This document shows, in pieces, positions 33,447 to 43,353 of a DNA stretch of 64,000 nt. Numbering within the stretch: the stretch's first letter is position 1; each line of letters opens with the position of its first letter. The DNA is from an uncultured Hungatella sp. Lineage in GTDB: Bacteria > Bacillota > Clostridia > Lachnospirales > Lachnospiraceae. The translations under genes and the position numbers were made by a program. A model generated the notes under the pieces. It saw only the letters and a list, made by a program, of their open reading frames with translations, was not told the origin of the DNA and made no database searches. The stretch is from positions 62,001 to 126,000 of the forward strand of contig CAJUEJ010000003.1 in the NCBI GenBank assembly GCA_910585435.1. Direction: 5' to 3'.

Positions 33447-34784
33447 CTACATTTTATCTACCGCTTTGCCGTCACAGGCTTCTCTGCCGCCCATACCTCG
33501 TTTTTTTGCATTTCTGGCCGTATTGGTCTTTTCTTCCATGCGGCTGCCACATGTCTGGCAGTAAAATATGCCTTTCTGTTTATCCCCCAATGCCCCGCAG
33601 TTACTACACTGGTTACTGATATCCTTTCCCATGACTTCCACAAGCTCCACGGTTTGTTCGCTGCATTTTTGCATCAGACGTTTCCGTATATAACCACGCT
33701 GCCACAATGCCGCATAATGGTTGATTTTCTTGTTAATTCCGCCTGTCTGGCTTCCCGGAAGTTTTGGTATATATATTATTCCTGGCTTTTCTGTCTCAAA
33801 AAAACGGTTTAATTCATGATTGATGTAACTGTGAAGCTGTTCCTCGTACCGCCCCTTTTTAGCAGTATATTTTTTCCTGCCCGGGTTGTTTGCACGGTTC
33901 CGATTGTAGCTTGCCGTCTGCCAGCGGATCCAGTCTGCATATTCTGCCTGTAGTTCTCCCAGGGCTTCCCCGTAACGATTTCCGCTGTCTGTTGTCAGCA
34001 TGGTCTGCATGCCTGCTGCCAGTCCGATCTTGGCAGTATAATCCGTATGACAACGAATTGTCACATTGACCGGAACCTTGATTTCCAGGCGGTTCTCCTT
34101 GGGAAACAGCTTGATGTAAAGCTGTCTGTTATACTGGTTATTGTCTGTCAGAGGTACGAAAATACGTTTCCGCTTTTCCTTTATGGAAATATAAATCCCA
34201 TGATCTCCATAACGGTATGCCCTCTCTGCTATGGCAAAACCGTCTGCTTCTGCCGGTTTTAAAGCTGTATGGTACTTTCGAACCTGACGGCACAGATACC
34301 GGTGAAGCTTATCCGGGTCTACCTTTCCCGCCAGCATACTGTATTGTTCCTGCATCTTTTTCTGAAGCTCTACAGGCTTGCAGTTTAGGACGGCATCAAA
34401 TGCATTGTTGACCTTTAAAATGAATCTCAGATAATGCTTTTCTTCCTCTGTAAGACCCTCATTCTGCCCTGCCAGTTTGGAAAGCTTGGCTTTTGTGTTG
34501 GTCCAGGCACCTTTGATGTCTCCCAATGCCTCAAAAACAGCAAGATAAAAGTATACGGACGGAAGGCCCAGCTCATCTCTCAGCCCGCTTTCTGTCATCT
34601 CATTCTGAACCGTGTAGCCGGGATAAAGCTTCAGCAAACCGCCGATTCCTCCAAAACGCCTGTAGACATAGTTCTTTACCTTCTTGTAGTCCTCCGCAAT
34701 CTCCAGAAGCTTTCTCATATCTTCCTCTGAAATCGGCCGGCTGCTGTATTGGTGGATTGTCTTGCATAGCTTGTCTGGCGGCAT
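33447..34784 (-). CDS. TnpB-family protein, apparently nuclease-dead
   Basis: This 445-residue protein has a TnpB/OrfB-like layout: a helical N-terminal half, a RuvC-like core from about residue 245 and a C-terminal zinc ribbon (CSNCG, then CQTCG). The RuvC positions look inactivated. The first motif, usually GIDLG, reads IGLAAGMQTMLTTDSG (Asp to Ala). The second, usually VVEDL, reads IYIPKL (Glu to Pro). The third, usually DRDVNAARN, reads EEKTNTARN (Asp to Lys). The fold and RNA-binding parts look intact, so it may bind RNA and DNA without cutting, as described for TldR repressors. No TnpA partner is nearby. A structured region lies downstream and a 27-bp inverted repeat upstream. Confidence 0.85.
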   Translation of the reverse strand: MPPDKLCKTIHQYSSRPISEEDMRKLLEIAEDYKKVKNYVYRRFGGIGGLLKLYPGYTVQNEMTESGLRDELGLPSVYFYLAVFEALGDIKGAWTNTKAKLSKLAGQNEGLTEEEKHYLRFILKVNNAFDAVLNCKPVELQKKMQEQYSMLAGKVDPDKLHRYLCRQVRKYHTALKPAEADGFAIAERAYRYGDHGIYISIKEKRKRIFVPLTDNNQYNRQLYIKLFPKENRLEIKVPVNVTIRCHTDYTAKIGLAAGMQTMLTTDSGNRYGEALGELQAEYADWIRWQTASYNRNRANNPGRKKYTAKKGRYEEQLHSYINHELNRFFETEKPGIIYIPKLPGSQTGGINKKINHYAALWQRGYIRKRLMQKCSEQTVELVEVMGKDISNQCSNCGALGDKQKGIFYCQTCGSRMEEKTNTARNAKKRGMGGREACDGKAVDKM

Positions 34785-34823
34785 ATGGATTCCCTTCTGT
34801 TATGAATGAGAACAGGATTTCCA

Positions 34824-34976
34824 TTCTCAAAAAGTGTACATTTTGAGAAAAATTTTCCATGGTATAAAATAGCTAGAAAAAGCGATTAATTTTCTTGATT
34901 TTTTGACGATAATATAATAGAATGTATGTGTTTTTAGGTTCTGATTTTCTTTCTCAAAATGTACACTTTTTGAGAA
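34824..34976. repeat. Exact 27-bp inverted repeat upstream of the TnpB-like gene
   Basis: Bases 34824-34850 and 34950-34976 are exact reverse complements. Each copy is also a near-palindrome (CTCAAAA and TTTTGAG around GTGTAC or GTACAC). The left copy falls in the presumed 5' leader of the TnpB-like gene, between its promoter and start. They may be operator sites, element ends, or arms of a large cruciform. Confidence 0.92.
34861..34889 (-). promoter_or_regulatory. Putative promoter of the TnpB-like gene
   Basis: On the minus strand TTAATC (34889-34884), 17 bases, then TATACC (34866-34861). It lies between the two arms of the 27-bp inverted repeat, about 77 bases before the start codon. Both boxes are only partial matches. 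Confidence 0.4.
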
Positions 34977-35140
34977 TCTCATTTTCCCCTTACAAAACTC
35001 TTAAAAACCCCTTATTATCAACGATTGCCCCACTCGGCACCATATTGTGGCATTATATAAAACCAAAGTGTTTTTGTCGGATATACTGGAAATTCCAAGT
35101 CATAAGAGCCTGATTGGCAAACACCCGCTGGCGAGAAAAA

Positions 35141-35204
35141 ACATAAAAAAATATCCTTTTCACAGCACTTGTACTCGTTTCGTACTGCAAAAAGGATATT
35201 TCTT
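35141..35204 (-). terminator. Terminator of the AAA-ATPase-like gene
   Basis: AAATATCCTTTT (35149-35160) pairs with AAAAGGATATTT (35190-35201). On the minus strand the hairpin is followed by TTTTTTTATGTTTTTTC. It begins 25 bases after the stop codon at 35229. The rest of 34977-35140 shows nothing I can name. Confidence 0.85.
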
Positions 35205-35228
35205 ATAGAAATCACTATATCTATATAT

Positions 35229-36842
35229 CTATAACACCTCTACCTTACAAAAATGCTTCTTCGTCTTTTTATCGTAGCTGATTCCAACCGCCAGAATCCT
35301 CCCTGTATACTTTGGCGCCTCACCAAGTTTTCCTTTAAATCTTAGTGCATATTTTCTGTCCTTAATCTGCCGGATGGCCTCTTCCGGCACACTGTTTATC
35401 TTTAACTCTAAAATCAACGCATCCGCCCCTTTACGCTCCGGATAAAAAATGAAATCTACATACCCTTCCCCGGCTTTATCCTCTCGTTCAACGCGGTAAC
35501 TGTCTCTTGCCGCCAAATAAACCAGATTAACAACTGCCGATAATTCTGCCTCACTATTATAGGAAAAAACAGGTGCCTCGGTGTCATGCGCAAACTTTAA
35601 TATTTCTGACATCGTCTCCGTATCTCCGGCAAGGGTAGCTTTCAGCATCTTTTCAGATTCCTTTGCCAGACGATAGACATATCCCAGAGAATCCTTCGTC
35701 ATCAGCATCTTTCGAAACTGTTCCATAATCTCCCTGTTGGGGACAAATACCTTTCCATCTTCATAGGTTAAAAGCCCATAAACTACCATGGCTGAGTAGA
35801 TTTCGTCTTTCGTCTCCAGTTTCATGGAAACAGCTGCATAATCATAAATCTCTGCGTCCACCCCTTCTCCGGCCAGCATCAGCACTAAATCATCCCTGAC
35901 GGCCTCAATATTGTTTCGGATATAATAAAAAATCTCATCATAAGGACCTGAACTGGTCCAATAGCTTGCCAATTCATCATCCGTCAGCGCACACACGATG
36001 GATCGCGGATTATACAGCCGCTTTCCGGTTGCGGTATAATATCCATCATACCAAACCTGCAGGTCTTCTCTGGTTATTCTGGGATCATCTGTCTCTCTCT
36101 TATATATTTCATACAGCTTATCAACCTCTTTTTCTGAAAACCCAAAGTATTCGCTGAATTTTTTCTTCCGAACCATATTATACTCAAGAAACATATTCAG
36201 CTCCGAACCGCTGGAGTACTGGGTTATGGGCAGCACACCGGTCATATAAGCAAATTTTACATACACCTGATCCTTCAAAAGATTTTTTAAAAACAACAAA
36301 TACTTCTTTTGCTCGTCTTTGGAAATAAATAGCATATGGAAGACCGCATCCCACTCATCCATAACAAAAATAAATTTGTCACCTGTTTTTATAAAAATTT
36401 TCTGAAGAACATCCCAAACGGCATCATCCATGCGAATTTCAATATCTTTATAAATTGATACCAGATCCCCATTGATACCATCCTGGATACGCTCAATATA
36501 TTGTCCATAATCAGAGCATTCTCTGGATGTCCTGCTGAAATCAATAAAAATCACATTATGTTTATTCAAATGAACCAGATAATCCTTACTTTCTGCAATA
36601 GCAAGATTGTCAAATAATTCTCTGCTGTCCACACCTTTCTCAAAATAAGCGCCGACCATACTGGCCATCACGCTTTTGCCAAAACGCCGCGGCCTTGTAA
36701 TACAGAAGTACTTGTTTTTTCTTTTCAAAGCAGGTATCAGCTCTTCAATCAGAAGGGATTTATCCACGAAGTAAGTATCTGATACTATCTCACGGTAAGC
36801 CTCATAGGGGATTATACTGTTTACATACATTCCCATATCCAC
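35229..36842 (-). CDS. AAA-ATPase-like protein with PD-(D/E)XK nuclease domain
   Basis: This 537-residue protein is of a family frequent in gut anaerobes (AAA-ATPase-like plus DUF1703-type nuclease). The N-terminal ATPase has the atypical P-loop TRPRRFGKSVMAS near residue 48 and a Walker B FIFVMDEWDAVFH. The C-terminal part holds a PD-(D/E)XK core: VDFIFYPERKGADALILELKI. The biological role is unknown; such genes are often multicopy and near mobile DNA. The start is GTG at 36842, with an ATG two codons in (36836) as an alternative; AAAGGA lies upstream. It is monocistronic with its own terminator. Confidence 0.87.
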   Translation of the reverse strand: MDMGMYVNSIIPYEAYREIVSDTYFVDKSLLIEELIPALKRKNKYFCITRPRRFGKSVMASMVGAYFEKGVDSRELFDNLAIAESKDYLVHLNKHNVIFIDFSRTSRECSDYGQYIERIQDGINGDLVSIYKDIEIRMDDAVWDVLQKIFIKTGDKFIFVMDEWDAVFHMLFISKDEQKKYLLFLKNLLKDQVYVKFAYMTGVLPITQYSSGSELNMFLEYNMVRKKKFSEYFGFSEKEVDKLYEIYKRETDDPRITREDLQVWYDGYYTATGKRLYNPRSIVCALTDDELASYWTSSGPYDEIFYYIRNNIEAVRDDLVLMLAGEGVDAEIYDYAAVSMKLETKDEIYSAMVVYGLLTYEDGKVFVPNREIMEQFRKMLMTKDSLGYVYRLAKESEKMLKATLAGDTETMSEILKFAHDTEAPVFSYNSEAELSAVVNLVYLAARDSYRVEREDKAGEGYVDFIFYPERKGADALILELKINSVPEEAIRQIKDRKYALRFKGKLGEAPKYTGRILAVGISYDKKTKKHFCKVEVL

Positions 36843-36960
36843 ATCATCCTTTCTAAAATTTTGCTGTTGTATTTACTTTATCATAACTTCAATTTGAGAG
36901 CAACTCCAAGTAATAATTTCTCTTTTGTTTCTGAAAACGCACTAAAACTTTCCTACAGAA

Positions 36961-36999
36961 TAAAAGAAGGAACCGCCTCCTTACCCGGCAATTCCTTCC
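36961..36999 (-). terminator. Terminator of the heat-shock operon
   Basis: GAAGGAA and GCC arms pair with GGCGG and TTCCTTC segments around a loop at about 36975-36985. On the minus strand TTTTATTC follows. It lies 22 bases after the dnaJ stop. Confidence 0.8.
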
Positions 37000-37020
37000 T
37001 CTCATCAGATTTAGCTGTTC

Positions 37021-38187
37021 CTACTTAAAAAACCCTTTTTTCTTCTTTCCGCCCTCCTCCGGTTCATCCTTCGTGATCTTCCCGGTCATCAGCTCGTCAA
37101 ACTTCCTTAAGGCCTGTCTCTGTTCCTCGTTCATCCGCTCCGGCACCTGAACTACCAGGGTCACATAATGATCGCCGCGGACATTCTTGTTCCGCAGGGA
37201 CGGGACGCCTTTTCCTTTCAGCCTTACCCTTGTGTCGGTCTGGGTTCCGGCTTTTACCTCGTACTCCACCTGGCCGTCTACAGTCTTAATGATAATCGGG
37301 CCTCCCAGGGCGGCTCTGGCAAAGGAGATGGGCACTGTAGAATAGATGTTCATGTCCTTCCTGATGAAGATGGGGTGTTTGGACACCACAGCCTCCACCA
37401 GCAGGTCTCCTCTCTCTCCGCCGTTGCTTCCCGGCTCGCCGGAGCCTGCCATGCGGATGCTCTGCCCGTCGTCGATACCGGCCGGTATGGTGACCTTCAG
37501 CTTCTTTCTCCTGGTGATGTATCCGGTTCCCCGGCAGTCCGGGCATTTCTCCTTGATAATCTGGCCTGTGCCGCCGCAGTCCGGGCAACCCTGGACATTC
37601 TGCACTGTCCCGAACATGGTCTGCTGGGTGTACATGATCTTGCCCTTGCCGTTACATTTGGAGCAGGTCTCCTTGGAAGTGCCTGCCTTGGCCCCGGTTC
37701 CGTGGCAGGAGGCACACTCTTCCTTATAATTTATCTCAATCTCTTTCTCACAGCCAAAGATAGCGTCCTCGAAGCTTAAGCGGACGCTGGTCTGCACATT
37801 GGCGCCGCGCATGGGGCCATTGTAGCGGGAACCGCCTCTGGAGCTTCTTCCGCCGAAGAAATCCCCGAAAATGTCTCCGAAGATGTCTCCCATGTCTGCG
37901 CCGTCAAAGCCGCCGAAACCGCCGAATCCTCCAAAGCCGCCTCCGCCTGCACCGCCGTCAAAGGCAGCATGGCCGAACTGATCATACTGTCTTCTCTTCT
38001 CCGGATCGCTGAGGACCGCATAGGCCTCAGAGGCTTCCTTAAATTTCTTTTCCGCTTCTGTATCTCCCGGATTGGCGTCCGGATGATATTTTTTCGCCAA
38101 AGTCCTGTAAGCCTTCTTCAGAGCGGCATCGTCCGCCGTCTTGGGAACCCCCAGGACTTCATAGTAATCTCTCTTGCTTTCTGCCAT
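37021..38187 (-). CDS. dnaJ: Chaperone protein DnaJ
   Basis: This 388-residue type I Hsp40 stimulates the DnaK ATPase and delivers substrates. It has the J-domain with the HPD motif ([11 protein letters not shown], residues 31-41), a Gly/Phe-rich linker (about 78-125), four CxxCxGxG zinc modules ([33 protein letters not shown]) and a C-terminal substrate domain. It is the last gene of hrcA-grpE-dnaK-dnaJ, but 331 bp from dnaK, more than elsewhere in the operon. The ATG at 38187 follows AAAGGT. Confidence 0.97.
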   Translation of the reverse strand: MAESKRDYYEVLGVPKTADDAALKKAYRTLAKKYHPDANPGDTEAEKKFKEASEAYAVLSDPEKRRQYDQFGHAAFDGGAGGGGFGGFGGFGGFDGADMGDIFGDIFGDFFGGRSSRGGSRYNGPMRGANVQTSVRLSFEDAIFGCEKEIEINYKEECASCHGTGAKAGTSKETCSKCNGKGKIMYTQQTMFGTVQNVQGCPDCGGTGQIIKEKCPDCRGTGYITRRKKLKVTIPAGIDDGQSIRMAGSGEPGSNGGERGDLLVEAVVSKHPIFIRKDMNIYSTVPISFARAALGGPIIIKTVDGQVEYEVKAGTQTDTRVRLKGKGVPSLRNKNVRGDHYVTLVVQVPERMNEEQRQALRKFDELMTGKITKDEPEEGGKKKKGFFK

Positions 38188-38384
38188 ATCAGTCTACCTT
38201 TCCCGTTTTCATATACAGCTATCCAAGCACCAATGCCAGTTCATTGCATTTGCTGCATCAGCGATAACACCCCCTGAAGAGGAGCTTTACACAAGTTCAT
38301 AAGCAGCAAATTCTCAACTTAAAAACCGGATGTACTGGTGTAAGCACTGCCATCCGCCATTTACGTACCACAAGGGGCTGCTGC

Positions 38385-38487
38385 AAGATGAAGTCTGACT
38401 AGTACCATCACCGTTCCAATAATGCCATACTAGAATCCACGGCCCTGCCGTGTGCCTCCCTTCCAAAGCAGAGAGGCATTTCATCTT
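38385..38487. other. Cloverleaf-like inverted-repeat set in the dnaK-dnaJ spacer
   Basis: An outer 8-bp stem, AAGATGAA (38385-38392) with TTCATCTT (38480-38487), encloses three hairpins. They are CTAGTA/TACTAG (38399-38404, 38428-38433), CACGGC/GCCGTG (38438-38443, 38447-38452) and GCCTC/GAGGC (38454-38458, 38473-38477). It lies inside the 331-bp spacer of the operon and would be part of the mRNA. It could be an RNA processing or attenuation element; no known family is recognised. Confidence 0.5.
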
Positions 38488-38518
38488 ACAACAGTCCCCC
38501 AATATGAGCTGTGTCTGT

Positions 38519-40396
<1,878 letters not shown>

Positions 40397-40423
40397 CTAT
40401 ATTTAGATAGAAATTAGAAATTT

Positions 40424-41173
40424 TTAATTTGCCACCTGCACCATGCTGTGTCTCACAACACTGTCACGGTACATATATCCTTTTTGAAGCTCCTGGGCCA
40501 CCACATTCTCTCCAAGATTTTCATCTTCAATGTGCATCACCGCATTGTGGAAATTGGGGTCAAAGGGCTGGCCCACTGCCTCAATAGGCTTCACCCCTGC
40601 TTCCTCCAGGTTCTTCAAAAGCTGCTTATATATCATCTCCATGCCCTCGGCAAAGGCGCTGCCTTTTGCATCCTCCGGCACAGAGGCTAAGCCTCGTTCA
40701 AAATTGTCAATCACCGGCAGGATTCTCTCTACAATATCCTTTGCGCCGATTTCAAACATGGCGGATTTTTCTTTTTCCGTCCGCTTTCTGAAATTATCAA
40801 ATTCTGCCATGGTTCTGCGGACTCTGTCCGTCAGCTCCTCAATCTGGGCATCTTTAGGATCCTTCTTTTCTTTCTTCTTTCCGAAAAATCCCCGCTTTTC
40901 TGTACCGGATGATTCCTTTTTGCCTGTCTCTTCCCCATCCTGAGAATCTCCGCCGGCTCTGCCTTCCCCGGCCTCTTCCTCATTCTGAGAATCTGCTTCT
41001 GTATTCGCGTCGGCGGCTTCATCCCCGGCCGCTGCATCTGCCATGTCCTCCCTGTCTGCGGGGCATCCGGCTGTATTTTCTTTCCCGTCTATATCCTGAT
41101 TTTCCTGTGAGGCCTCATTGACAATGGCTTCTGTCTCCTCCATCACACGTTCTTTTCTGTTATCTTCGCTCAC
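40424..41173 (-). CDS. grpE: Nucleotide exchange factor GrpE
   Basis: This 249-residue protein promotes ADP release from DnaK. The first 110 residues are a low-complexity acidic region (ANTEADSQNEEEAGEGRAGG and similar) followed by a basic KKKEKKDPKD stretch. The conserved part begins with the coiled coil (QIEELTDRVRRTMAEFDNFRKR) and ends in the beta-domain (VGQPFDPNFHNAVMH). The acidic extension is longer than in typical GrpE of about 200 residues. The start is GTG at 41173, 8 bp after hrcA. Confidence 0.95.
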   Translation of the reverse strand: MSEDNRKERVMEETEAIVNEASQENQDIDGKENTAGCPADREDMADAAAGDEAADANTEADSQNEEEAGEGRAGGDSQDGEETGKKESSGTEKRGFFGKKKEKKDPKDAQIEELTDRVRRTMAEFDNFRKRTEKEKSAMFEIGAKDIVERILPVIDNFERGLASVPEDAKGSAFAEGMEMIYKQLLKNLEEAGVKPIEAVGQPFDPNFHNAVMHIEDENLGENVVAQELQKGYMYRDSVVRHSMVQVAN

Positions 41174-41181
41174 TGCTCTCT

Positions 41182-42219
41182 CTACCTTTCTTCATTTTTA
41201 AAGGTGGCATCCAGCTGCGTCATCAGAGTCCGCAGTGTATTCAGCACCTTTTTGTAATCCATCCGTTTCGGGCCTATGATTCCGATGGTTCCCCGGATTC
41301 CCTCGCCTAATTCATAGTTGGCTGTCACCACACTGCAGTCCCGCATGGCTTTAACCGGCGATTCTTCTCCGATGTAAACCTGGATTCCGTTCTCGCTTTC
41401 CGTCTCGTTCACACTGCTCACCAGCTCCTGAAGAGTCTCTGTGTGTTCCAAAGTACTTAAAAGCTCGCTGGCCTTCTGATTATCACTTAGCTCAGGGTAT
41501 TTGAATATATTGGTGGCGCCGCTGGTATAGATCTGCAAGTCATCCTCATCCGCCTTGATGGCTTCTGCCACCTCATTGAGAACCAGATCCACAACCTGGC
41601 TGTGGCTCCCTGCCTGCTGCTTCATCTTGCTGATGACATTTAGATTGATCTCTTCAATGGTCAGCCCGTTTAAATTGCTGTTAAGCAAAATGTTCAGATT
41701 CAGAAGTTCATCATCCTGAATCTCCTCCTGAATCTGCACGATGGAGTTCTTAATCAGGTTTCCTTCCACCACCGTGACAATCAGAAGCTTTCTCACATCC
41801 ACCTTCGACAGCTGGATAAATTTTAATTTATTCTGATGATACTGGGGGCCGCTGATAAGCGCCGCATAATTGGTATCGTGTGCCAGCAGCTTCGCCAGCT
41901 TTTTCAGAACCAGCTCCACCCGGTCTACCCTCTGGATCATCAGCTCCTGTATCTCTGTGACCTCCTGCTCCTTCTCCTGCATAATCTGGTCTACATAAAA
42001 ACGGTAGCCCTTGTCAGAAGGAATCCTGCCTGCGGAAGTATGAGGCTGAACAATATATCCCATCTCCTCCAGATCAGACATCTCATTGCGGATCGTAGCG
42101 GAACTCCACTTGGAATCAATATACTTGGAAATGGTTCTGGAACCTACCGGCTCCCCGGTATCCATATAATTCTTAATGATAGCTTTCAAAATCGTTATCT
42201 TCCGCTCATCCAGCTCCAT
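41182..42219 (-). CDS. hrcA: Heat-inducible transcription repressor HrcA
   Basis: This 345-residue repressor of class I heat-shock genes binds CIRCE and is kept active by GroEL. The winged-helix domain shows the conserved start ELDERKITILKAIIKNYMDTGEPVGSRTISK and SSATIRNEMSDLEEMGYI, and the C-terminal GAF-like region ends with GIIGPKRMDYKKVLNTL. I chose the ATG at 42219, eight bases after AAAGGA; an ATG at 42228 overlaps that site. The CIRCE element lies 34 bases upstream, so the gene is self-regulated. Confidence 0.96.
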   Translation of the reverse strand: MELDERKITILKAIIKNYMDTGEPVGSRTISKYIDSKWSSATIRNEMSDLEEMGYIVQPHTSAGRIPSDKGYRFYVDQIMQEKEQEVTEIQELMIQRVDRVELVLKKLAKLLAHDTNYAALISGPQYHQNKLKFIQLSKVDVRKLLIVTVVEGNLIKNSIVQIQEEIQDDELLNLNILLNSNLNGLTIEEINLNVISKMKQQAGSHSQVVDLVLNEVAEAIKADEDDLQIYTSGATNIFKYPELSDNQKASELLSTLEHTETLQELVSSVNETESENGIQVYIGEESPVKAMRDCSVVTANYELGEGIRGTIGIIGPKRMDYKKVLNTLRTLMTQLDATFKNEER

Positions 42220-42252
42220 TCCGCCCATCCTTTCATTCTGTCTTTCGGCTTG

Positions 42253-42279
42253 TTAGCACTCATTTGTATCGAGTGCTAA
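42253..42279. promoter_or_regulatory. CIRCE operator
   Basis: A perfect TTAGCACTC-N9-GAGTGCTAA lies just downstream of the hrcA promoter, about 13 bases from its -10 box. It is the known binding site of HrcA. Confidence 0.98.
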
Positions 42280-42291
42280 TTTCTATATCCT

Positions 42292-42320
42292 AATATAGTC
42301 CTTCACCCTTCTTTTGTCAA
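42292..42320 (-). promoter_or_regulatory. Sigma-A promoter of the hrcA-grpE-dnaK-dnaJ operon
   Basis: On the minus strand TTGACA (42320-42315), a 17-base spacer and TATATT (42297-42292), followed by CIRCE. A near-consensus promoter. Confidence 0.92.
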
Positions 42321-42391
42321 CATCTTTTTTAAATTTTTTCTGGTTTTTTAAAAGAAGACCAGATGGAAAAAATTTGATTTTTATGTATATA

Positions 42392-42419
42392 TTACATTTT
42401 GATTACGTATATTTATAAT
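42392..42419 (+). promoter_or_regulatory. Putative promoter of the 3D-domain gene
   Basis: TTACAT (42392-42397), 16 bases, TATAAT (42414-42419), about 45 bases before the start at 42465. Confidence 0.55.
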
Positions 42420-42464
42420 GTATTAAATACTGATTTTATCAGATTTCAGAAAGGAAGATGTACC

Positions 42465-43202
42465 ATGAATATGAAAAAAATTTCTGCTGTCTTAATAGCA
42501 GTTTCACTAATGATACTTTTAGGGACAAGCCTGGCTGTGGCTTCCTCCACAAGCGGATTTCTGGACGGAGGTATACAAAATCAGATATTTGGCTGGGCAT
42601 GGGACAGCTCCAATCCAGATGCAGCTGTGGAAGTGCAGATTGTGATCAAAAAAGCTTCCGACAACTCCGTCGTCCTGGAGCAGACCGTGGTGGCAGATCG
42701 GTATCGGGAGGATCTTCTCACCAATTCCATTGGAAACGGCTATCACGCCTTTCATCTGTCAGTTGACTGGAATTCCCTGGAAAACACAGACTATATCATC
42801 GAGGCCTCCAGCCAGGGCACACCTCTTCACGGCTATATTTATTATAAGGAAGGAACTTACAGCCTGGCCTCTGATCATGAGGTAGTTACCTCCGGCTTAA
42901 TGGGAAGCAAAATCACGCCTCTGGGGACTTATAAGACCACTGCCTACTGTCCCTGCCGCATCTGCTGCTCCGGATGGGGTAAACGGACAAGCACCGGCGC
43001 CATCCCCACCTCAAACCATACCATAGCCGTAGACCCAAGAGTCATTCCCTATGGCAGCAAGGTGTTAATCAACGGTGTGGTCTATACAGCTGAAGACTGC
43101 GGAAGCGGTGTGAAGGGAAAGCATATAGACATTTACTTTGACTCCCACAAGGCAGCCAGAAATTACGGTGTCAGAAACGCAGAAGCTTATCTTGTAGAAT
43201 AG
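42465..43202 (+). CDS. Secreted 3D-domain protein (putative cell-wall enzyme)
   Basis: The product has 245 residues. A signal peptide covers about residues 1-26 (KKISAVLIAVSLMILLGTSLAVAS). A beta-sandwich-like region follows (FLDGGIQNQIFGWAWDSSNPDAAVEVQIVI). The last 90 residues form a 3D domain: TTAYCPCRICCSG, AVDPRVIPYGSKVLING, AEDCGSGVKGKHIDIYF. The three Asp residues resemble the MltA/Rpf-type fold, so a peptidoglycan lytic activity at the cell surface is likely. Four Cys lie close together (CPCRICC). The ATG at 42465 follows AAGGAAG. It has its own promoter and a very strong terminator. Confidence 0.87.
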   Translation: MNMKKISAVLIAVSLMILLGTSLAVASSTSGFLDGGIQNQIFGWAWDSSNPDAAVEVQIVIKKASDNSVVLEQTVVADRYREDLLTNSIGNGYHAFHLSVDWNSLENTDYIIEASSQGTPLHGYIYYKEGTYSLASDHEVVTSGLMGSKITPLGTYKTTAYCPCRICCSGWGKRTSTGAIPTSNHTIAVDPRVIPYGSKVLINGVVYTAEDCGSGVKGKHIDIYFDSHKAARNYGVRNAEAYLVE

Positions 43203-43206
43203 ACAA

Positions 43207-43261
43207 AAATCCGCCTGGGCAGCAATCTGTTAAATATACAGATGCTGCCCAGGCGGATTTA
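43207..43261. terminator. Strong bidirectional terminator
   Basis: An 18-base arm (AAATCCGCCTGGGCAGCA) and its complement, with an inner ATCTGT/ACAGAT pairing, give a stem of about 24 bp with a seven-base loop. It ends in ATTTATC on the plus strand and ATTTTTG on the minus strand. It separates the convergent 3D-domain and lipoprotein genes. Confidence 0.93.
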
Positions 43262-43353
43262 TCATATGCGATTTTTAGTTTCTCATCATAACATGGTTCA
43301 CAGTTCCATATCATTCAGCCGGATTTTCCGCAGGACACCAGATCCGCGGCAGC

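Noticed and set aside
33447..34784. Active IS605-type transposition unit
   Set aside because: No TnpA gene is present and the RuvC residues appear lost.
37168..37779. Plus-strand frames opposite dnaJ
   Set aside because: Shadows of the Gly- and Cys-rich dnaJ coding sequence.
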